A stretch of DNA of 64,000 nucleotides from Paractinoplanes atraurantiacus. Lineage in GTDB: Bacteria > Actinomycetota > Actinomycetes > Mycobacteriales > Micromonosporaceae. The notes beneath the pieces were generated by a model. The model did no database searches, was not told where the DNA came from, and was given only the letters and a program-made list of their open reading frames with translations. Made by a program: the position numbers and the translations under genes. The number at the start of each line of letters is the position of its first letter. The stretch's first letter is position 1. The stretch is taken from contig NZ_OBDY01000042.1 of assembly GCF_900215205.1 (NCBI RefSeq), positions 1 through 64,000 of the forward strand, written 5' to 3'. Positions 59,737-64,000 of this stretch are shown here, in pieces.

Positions 59737-60438
59737 GTGGACAGCACCGAAATCCAGAAACTGGTCGCTCTCGAAGATCGACACTGGTGGTATCGGGAAA
59801 GGCGGGCCCTTCTCGCCCGCAATCTGCGCCGGCTGCCCGGCCCACCCGGAACGGCCCTGGACATCGGCGCCGCCGGCGGCGGGAACACGCGCGTCCTGCA
59901 AAAACACCACTGGTCCCCGATCGCCGTCGAATACGGTCACGACGGCGCCACGGCCGCCCGCAAACGCGCATTACCGACCGTGCGCGGAGATGGCCGTCAT
60001 CTCCCGATCAGGTCAGACTCGGTAGACCTTGTCGTCGCATTCGACGTTCTCGAGCACATTGACGACGATGAGCGGGTTGTCACCGAAATGCGCCGGGTTC
60101 TGCGCCCCGGCGCCAGCGCGCTCATCACCGTGCCGTGCGACATGAAGCTGTGGTCGGCCCACGACGTCGCGGTCGGGCACCTCCGGCGCTACACGCGCGA
60201 CACGCTGCGCGCCGTCCTGGAGAACGGTGGCCTGCGGGTCGAGCGGCTCTGGAGCTGGAACGTGCTGCTGCGCCCCGGCGCCGCGTACACCCGCAAGAAA
60301 TCCACCACCAGCGACCTGCGCAAGATGAACCCGCTGGTCAACGCCGCCCTCAGCGCCGTCATCGTGACCGAGCGCTTCCTGCCGGTGCAGTCACTGCCCG
60401 GCGTCTCCCTGATGGCCCGCGCGGTCCGCGACGCCTGA
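59737..60438 (+). CDS. Class I SAM-dependent methyltransferase
   Basis: A protein of 233 residues. The SAM site is TALDIGAAGGGNTRVLQ; further motifs are the acidic end of strand two (AVEYG), GDGRHLPIRSDSVDLVVAFDVLEHIDDD and VLRPGASALITVPCDMKLWSAHD. It starts with EDRHWWYRERRALL, typical of methyltransferases linked to glycan or lipid modification. The tail contains a basic and hydrophobic stretch that may contact the membrane. GTG 59737 is 6 nt after TAACAT, favouring leaderless translation; GTG 59734 is the alternative. Confidence 0.85.
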   Translation: MDSTEIQKLVALEDRHWWYRERRALLARNLRRLPGPPGTALDIGAAGGGNTRVLQKHHWSPIAVEYGHDGATAARKRALPTVRGDGRHLPIRSDSVDLVVAFDVLEHIDDDERVVTEMRRVLRPGASALITVPCDMKLWSAHDVAVGHLRRYTRDTLRAVLENGGLRVERLWSWNVLLRPGAAYTRKKSTTSDLRKMNPLVNAALSAVIVTERFLPVQSLPGVSLMARAVRDA

Positions 60439-60453
60439 CGGCATTCCGTCAGG
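60434..60453 (+). terminator. Short hairpin at the methyltransferase stop codon
   Basis: CCTGACGG and CCGTCAGG are perfect 8-bp complements with a 4-base loop, covering the TGA at 60436-60438. No U-tract follows, so termination strength is uncertain. It separates the gene from the diguanylate cyclase. Confidence 0.4.
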
Positions 60454-60471
60454 TACGCCCTCGCCCGGCCG

Positions 60472-61527
60472 ATGAGCAGGCCCATGAGAAGCGACCTGGA
60501 GCACCGGCGCGCCCTGGAACGGATCGCGCTGTGGTCCCGGGCCTGCGTGATGGTGCTGGTCGGGGTCGTCGTCGCCGGTACGCCGGACGACATCCGCTGG
60601 ACCACCTCCTGGCAGCCGGCCCTGTGGCAGGTGGCGTCGGTGATCGGCGTACACCTGATCGCGGCCACGATCCTGGCCGCCCTCCGGCTGCGGCACTCCA
60701 CGGACGGCCGGTACCGGTGGGTCGCCGGGGCGCAGACCGTGTTCGACGTCCTCGCCGTGGCCACGCCGATGCTGGTCATCGACAGTGTCGCCGGGGTGCC
60801 GGTGTGGCCGAGCGCGGTGCTCGCCCTCATGTCGGCCGCCACCAGGCACAAGCTTCCCGGTGTGCTGATCGCCTGGGCCGTGGTGTCGGCCGCCCTGGTC
60901 GCCGGGGTCCTGCTCGGCCACGGCGCGCCCGGCGCGCCGCACGGGGCCGGCATCGCGCTGGCCGTCGTCGTCCTGCTCGTCACGGCGGCCACGGCCGGCG
61001 TGCAGGCGAGCAGCCTCGACCGGTACGTGACCGAGTTGCACCGGGCCCGGTCGGCCATGACCCGCCAGGCGCGCACCGACGCGCTGACCGGCGCGGCCAA
61101 CCGGCTGGCCCTCGAAGAGTACGAGGCCTCGCGCCCGGACGGCGAGGTGAGCCTGGTGCTGCTCGACCTCGACGGCTTCAAGGAAGTGAACGACACCCAC
61201 GGCCACCACGCCGGCGACGTGCTGCTGAAGACCGTCGCCGAGCGCCTGCGGAACCGGCTGCGGGCCGACGATCTGCTGGTACGGCTCGGCGGTGACGAGT
61301 TCGTCGTGGTCCTGCCCGGCCTCCCGGCCGAGCGGGCCGACGAGGCGGTCGTGAGCTGGACGAGGGCGGTGGCCGATCCGGTCGAGATCGGCGGGGACGC
61401 CGTACGGGTCGGTGTCAGCGCCGGCGTCGCCCATCGCCCGATCGGTGACACTTCGGGCTTCGCGGACCTGCTCCGTACAGCCGATCGGCGCATGTATCGC
61501 CACAAGCGCGCCCGTCGCTTTGCATGA
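60472..61527 (+). CDS. GGDEF domain diguanylate cyclase
   Basis: A protein of 351 residues. Five or six membrane helices (about 20-185) form the sensor part. The GGDEF domain runs from DALTGAANRLALEEYE through LLDLDGFKEVNDTHGHHAGD to the intact active site RLGGDEFVVVLPG. An RxxD inhibitory site is not obvious. It makes cyclic di-GMP at the inner membrane face; in actinomycetes this signal controls development. No EAL domain is present. Its stop codon overlaps the argG promoter. Confidence 0.88.
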   Translation: MSRPMRSDLEHRRALERIALWSRACVMVLVGVVVAGTPDDIRWTTSWQPALWQVASVIGVHLIAATILAALRLRHSTDGRYRWVAGAQTVFDVLAVATPMLVIDSVAGVPVWPSAVLALMSAATRHKLPGVLIAWAVVSAALVAGVLLGHGAPGAPHGAGIALAVVVLLVTAATAGVQASSLDRYVTELHRARSAMTRQARTDALTGAANRLALEEYEASRPDGEVSLVLLDLDGFKEVNDTHGHHAGDVLLKTVAERLRNRLRADDLLVRLGGDEFVVVLPGLPAERADEAVVSWTRAVADPVEIGGDAVRVGVSAGVAHRPIGDTSGFADLLRTADRRMYRHKRARRFA

Positions 61528-61548
61528 AAATGCGGGAGCGTGCATAAT
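61520..61548 (+). promoter_or_regulatory. argG promoter with ARG-box-like site
   Basis: TTGCAT (61520-61525), 17 bases, CATAAT (61543-61548) and then 7 bases to the GTG. The transcript would start at the codon itself. TGCATGAAAATGCG (61521-61534) fits the TGNATNNNNATNCA arginine-repressor consensus with one mismatch and lies on the -35 box, the expected place for ArgR repression. Confidence 0.65.
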
Positions 61549-61555
61549 CTAGCCC

Positions 61556-62971
61556 GTGACCAAGGTTCTGTCCTCTCTCCCGGTCGGCCAGCGGGTCGGC
61601 ATCGCCTTCTCCGGTGGCCTCGACACGTCGGTCGCGGTCGCGTGGATGCGTGAAAAGGGCGCCGTGCCCTGCGCGTACACCGCCGAGATCGGCCAGTACG
61701 ACGAGCCCGACGTGACCTCCGTGCCCGATCGCGCGCTGGCCTACGGCGCCGAGGTCGCCCGCCTCGTCGACTGCCGCTCGGCCCTCGTCGAGGAGGGGCT
61801 CGCCGCGCTCGCCTGCGGCGCGTTCCACATCCGCTCCGGCGGCAAGACCTACTTCAACACGACGCCGCTGGGCCGGGCCGTCACCGGCACCCTGCTCGTG
61901 CGGGCCATGCTGGAAGACCAGGTGCAGATCTGGGGCGACGGCTCGACGTTCAAGGGCAACGACATCGAGCGTTTCTATCGGTACGGTCTTCTGGCCAACC
62001 CGTCGCTGCGCATCTACAAGCCGTGGCTCGACAAAGACTTCGTCACCGAGCTCGGCGGGCGCAAGGAGATGAGCGAGTGGCTGCTCGCGCACGACCTGCC
62101 CTACCGTGACTCGACCGAGAAGGCGTACTCGACCGACGCCAACATCTGGGGCGCCACCCACGAGGCCAAGTCGCTGGAGCACCTCAACACCGGCATCGAG
62201 ATCGTCGACCCGATCATGGGCGTCCGCTTCTGGGACCCCGAGGTGGCGATCGCCGCCGAGGACGTGACCGTCGGCTTCGTCGAGGGCCGGCCGGTCACCA
62301 TCAACGGCAAGGAGTTCGGCTCGCCGGTCGACCTGGTGCTCGAGGCCAACGCCGTCGGCGGCCGCCACGGCCTGGGCATGTCCGACCAGATCGAAAACCG
62401 GATCATCGAGGCCAAGAGCCGGGGCATCTACGAGGCGCCCGGCATGGCGCTGCTGCACATCGCGTACGAGCGGCTGGTCAACGCGATCCACAACGAGGAC
62501 ACGGTCACCAGCTACCACACCGAGGGCCGCAAGCTGGGCCGGCTCATGTACGAGGGCCGCTGGCTCGACCCGCAGGCGCTCATGCTCCGCGAGTCCCTGC
62601 AGCGCTGGGTCGGCAACGCGGTGACCGGCGAGGTCACGCTGCGGCTGCGCCGCGGCGACGACTACTCGGTGCTCGACACCACCGGCCCGGCTTTCAGCTA
62701 CCACCCTGACAAGCTGTCGATGGAGCGGACCGAGACGCCGGCCTTCGCCCCGGTCGACCGGATCGGCCAGCTGACGATGCGCAACCTCGACATCGCCGAC
62801 TCGCGGGCCAAGCTCGAGCAGTACGCGCTGCTCGGCATGGTCGGCAGCCCGCAGGGCCTGGTCGGCGCCCTCCCGGCCGGCGGCGCGGAGGAGATCGCCT
62901 CCCGCGGCGCCGAGGCGAACGCCGAGGACACCCTGCTCGACCAGGCCGCCATGGAGTCCGGCACCGACTGA
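61556..62971 (+). CDS. argG: Argininosuccinate synthase
   Basis: A protein of 471 residues of the long type seen in E. coli ArgG. The PP-loop is AFSGGLDTSVAVAWM; further on FHIRSGGKTYFNTTPLGRAVTG, DGSTFKGNDIERFYRYG, EKAYSTDANIWGATHEAKSLE and SPVDLVLEANAVGGRHGLGMSDQIENR are family signatures. It joins citrulline and aspartate using ATP, in arginine synthesis. It stands alone, away from other arg genes, behind an ARG-box-like promoter. GTG start, no ribosome site. Confidence 0.93.
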   Translation: MTKVLSSLPVGQRVGIAFSGGLDTSVAVAWMREKGAVPCAYTAEIGQYDEPDVTSVPDRALAYGAEVARLVDCRSALVEEGLAALACGAFHIRSGGKTYFNTTPLGRAVTGTLLVRAMLEDQVQIWGDGSTFKGNDIERFYRYGLLANPSLRIYKPWLDKDFVTELGGRKEMSEWLLAHDLPYRDSTEKAYSTDANIWGATHEAKSLEHLNTGIEIVDPIMGVRFWDPEVAIAAEDVTVGFVEGRPVTINGKEFGSPVDLVLEANAVGGRHGLGMSDQIENRIIEAKSRGIYEAPGMALLHIAYERLVNAIHNEDTVTSYHTEGRKLGRLMYEGRWLDPQALMLRESLQRWVGNAVTGEVTLRLRRGDDYSVLDTTGPAFSYHPDKLSMERTETPAFAPVDRIGQLTMRNLDIADSRAKLEQYALLGMVGSPQGLVGALPAGGAEEIASRGAEANAEDTLLDQAAMESGTD

Positions 62972-62978
62972 GCCCGCT

Positions 62979-63010
62979 CGCAGGCGCGCGCCGCGACCCG
63001 CGCGCCTGCG
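62979..63010 (+). terminator. argG terminator hairpin
   Basis: The arms CGCAGGCGCGCG (62979-62990) and CGCGCGCCTGCG (62999-63010) are perfect complements with an 8-base loop, 8 bases after the argG stop. A perfect tandem repeat of a 16-mer (63007-63038) follows. Confidence 0.75.
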
Positions 63011-63038
63011 CCTGCTCCGACTTGCGCCTGCTCCGACT

Positions 63039-63072
63039 TGCCGCCCGCGTCGTGATCGAGTTGCGGGCGGCA
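63039..63072 (-). terminator. Terminator hairpin of the PAS/GAF gene
   Basis: TGCCGCCCGC (63039-63048) and GCGGGCGGCA (63063-63072) are perfect complements with a 14-base loop, just past the stop codon of the minus-strand gene at 63077. Together with the argG hairpin it forms a back-to-back terminator pair. Confidence 0.65.
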
Positions 63073-63076
63073 GGCG

Positions 63077-64000
63077 TCAGCTCCGGTTCACGTAGGCGGC
63101 CAGGCCGCCGAGTTCCTCGCTGGCGATGAAGACCGATCGCACGCTGATGATGGCTTCCTCGACGTGGTCGGGGCACCCCCACGCGGCGTCGCCCCACGAG
63201 TCGGCGAGCTTGATCTCGGCCGGGGCGGCGCAGGGCTGGGGGCCGCCGAGCTGGCAGTGCTCGGGATGGGGCGCGGCCGCCTGGGCGACGGCCGCCGCCT
63301 TCATCCGCGCCGCCCGCTCCTCGGCCTCGCGGGCGGCCTGGGCCAGCTCCTCGTTGGCGGCCTGAGCGCGGGCCTCGGCGTGGTGGCGTTCGATGGCCAG
63401 GGCCGCCGTGCCCGCGAAGACCCGGGCCAGGGCGAGGTCCGCCTCCCGCGGCACGCGCGGGGTGCGGTGGTACATGGCGAAGGTGCCCAGCAGGGCGCCG
63501 TCGCGGGCCAGGATCGGCGTGGACCAGCAGGCGGCCAGGCCGGCCCGGCCGGCCAGATCGCGGAAGTCGGCCCAGAACGGGTCGCTCGCGATGTCGGTGA
63601 CGATGACCGGCTCGCGCCGGTAGGCCGCGGTGCCGCAGGAGCCGACACCCTCGCCGGTGGCGATCCCGTCGATGGCCTCGTTGTAGAAGGCGGGCAGGCT
63701 GGGGGCGGCGCCGTGCCGCAGGTGCAGGCCGTCGGGATCGGCCAGCAGCACCGAGACGAGCACCTCCTCCGGCGCCAGCTCCTCGATGCTGCGGGCCATC
63801 CCGTCGAGCACCTCGGTCAGCGGCGCCTGGCGGGCGATCTGCTCGAGCAGCGCCCGGTGCTCGGCCATCAACCGCTGCGCCTGCTTGATCTGGGTGGTCT
63901 CGACGCCGATCAGGTGGACGCCGAGCACCTCGCCGTCCGCGTTCCGGCGCGGCTCCAAGGTGAAGTCGAAGGACGCCTCCTCGACCGGGACGTCGCGCAG
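63077..64000 (-). CDS. PAS/GAF domain sensor protein, N-terminus outside window
   Basis: The visible 307 residues begin inside a PAS domain (LRDVPVEEASFDFTLEPRR, then GEVLGVHLIGVETTQ), followed by a helical linker and a GAF domain (about 65-210: ALLEQIARQAPLTEVLDGM, GVGSCGTAAYRREPVIVTDIASDPFW, STPILARDGALLGTFAMYHRTPRVP). An Ala/Glu-rich coiled coil and a C-terminal part with two Cys (HPEHCQLGGPQPC) complete it. No HWE, HATPase, GGDEF or STAS domain follows, so output is unclear. It may be a stand-alone sensor that works through partner proteins. Confidence 0.75.
   Translation of the reverse strand: MRDVPVEEASFDFTLEPRRNADGEVLGVHLIGVETTQIKQAQRLMAEHRALLEQIARQAPLTEVLDGMARSIEELAPEEVLVSVLLADPDGLHLRHGAAPSLPAFYNEAIDGIATGEGVGSCGTAAYRREPVIVTDIASDPFWADFRDLAGRAGLAACWSTPILARDGALLGTFAMYHRTPRVPREADLALARVFAGTAALAIERHHAEARAQAANEELAQAAREAEERAARMKAAAVAQAAAPHPEHCQLGGPQPCAAPAEIKLADSWGDAAWGCPDHVEEAIISVRSVFIASEELGGLAAYVNRS

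Overview
The window is very GC-rich, codes densely on both strands and has the habits of a filamentous actinomycete. These include LAL- and AfsR-type giant regulators, ROK/LacI/IclR-controlled sugar and glycerol genes, sugar ABC importers without their own ATPase, SCO0607-type lipoproteins, RCC1-repeat secreted proteins and many apparently leaderless genes. My best guess is Micromonosporaceae (Actinoplanes-like). That is inferred from gene style only; no rRNA or tRNA is present.

Layout. 1-614: the end of an IS110-family element that cut an SGNH acetylesterase gene. 664-4466: a VOC protein, an AraC regulator, a small lipoprotein, an alpha/beta hydrolase and a copper-amine-oxidase-like protein without the usual cofactor motif. 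4583-12929: a LAL regulator, then an AfsR-like regulator coupled to a hydrolase, an SDR and a FAD oxidase. 12969-14021: a winged-helix protein with an AlkZ-like QxQ motif. 14045-15579: an XRE / ImmA-IrrE / PIN-like cassette whose last gene is decayed, preceded by a perfect inverted repeat. 15568-28368: a glycan-use region (ROK regulator, HAD phosphatase, GH95, sugar ABC importer, GH27) in which a 57-bp divergent promoter block occurs twice, 7 kb apart. 28454-36465: a second AfsR-like regulator, a hydrolase, a WYL regulator, an SDR, an AraC regulator, a quinone-oxidoreductase-like enzyme and a cupin, with several clear palindromes between genes.

36488-44314: a secreted seven-bladed RCC1-type protein behind a CebR-like site, a broken TolB-like propeller gene, and a GH42 beta-galactosidase operon (GH42, two permeases, binding protein) facing its LacI regulator across two operators. 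44548-48752 and 55471-57868: two halves of a glycerol regulon (DeoR-type regulator, glpD, glpK; IclR regulator, second glpK). They are split by a secreted S33-type peptidase, an FtsX-type ABC exporter and a divergent two-component system, but share one palindrome. 57853-64000: a secreted multi-domain esterase, a methyltransferase, a diguanylate cyclase, argG behind a leaderless promoter with an ARG-box-like site, and a truncated PAS/GAF protein.

The strongest unexplained signals are the duplicated divergent promoter block with its 30-codon leaderless ORF, the shared glycerol palindrome, the cofactor-motif-less amine oxidase homologue, the decayed PIN cassette, and the recurrent NANNNT-(6-8 nt)-start pattern that implies widespread leaderless translation.
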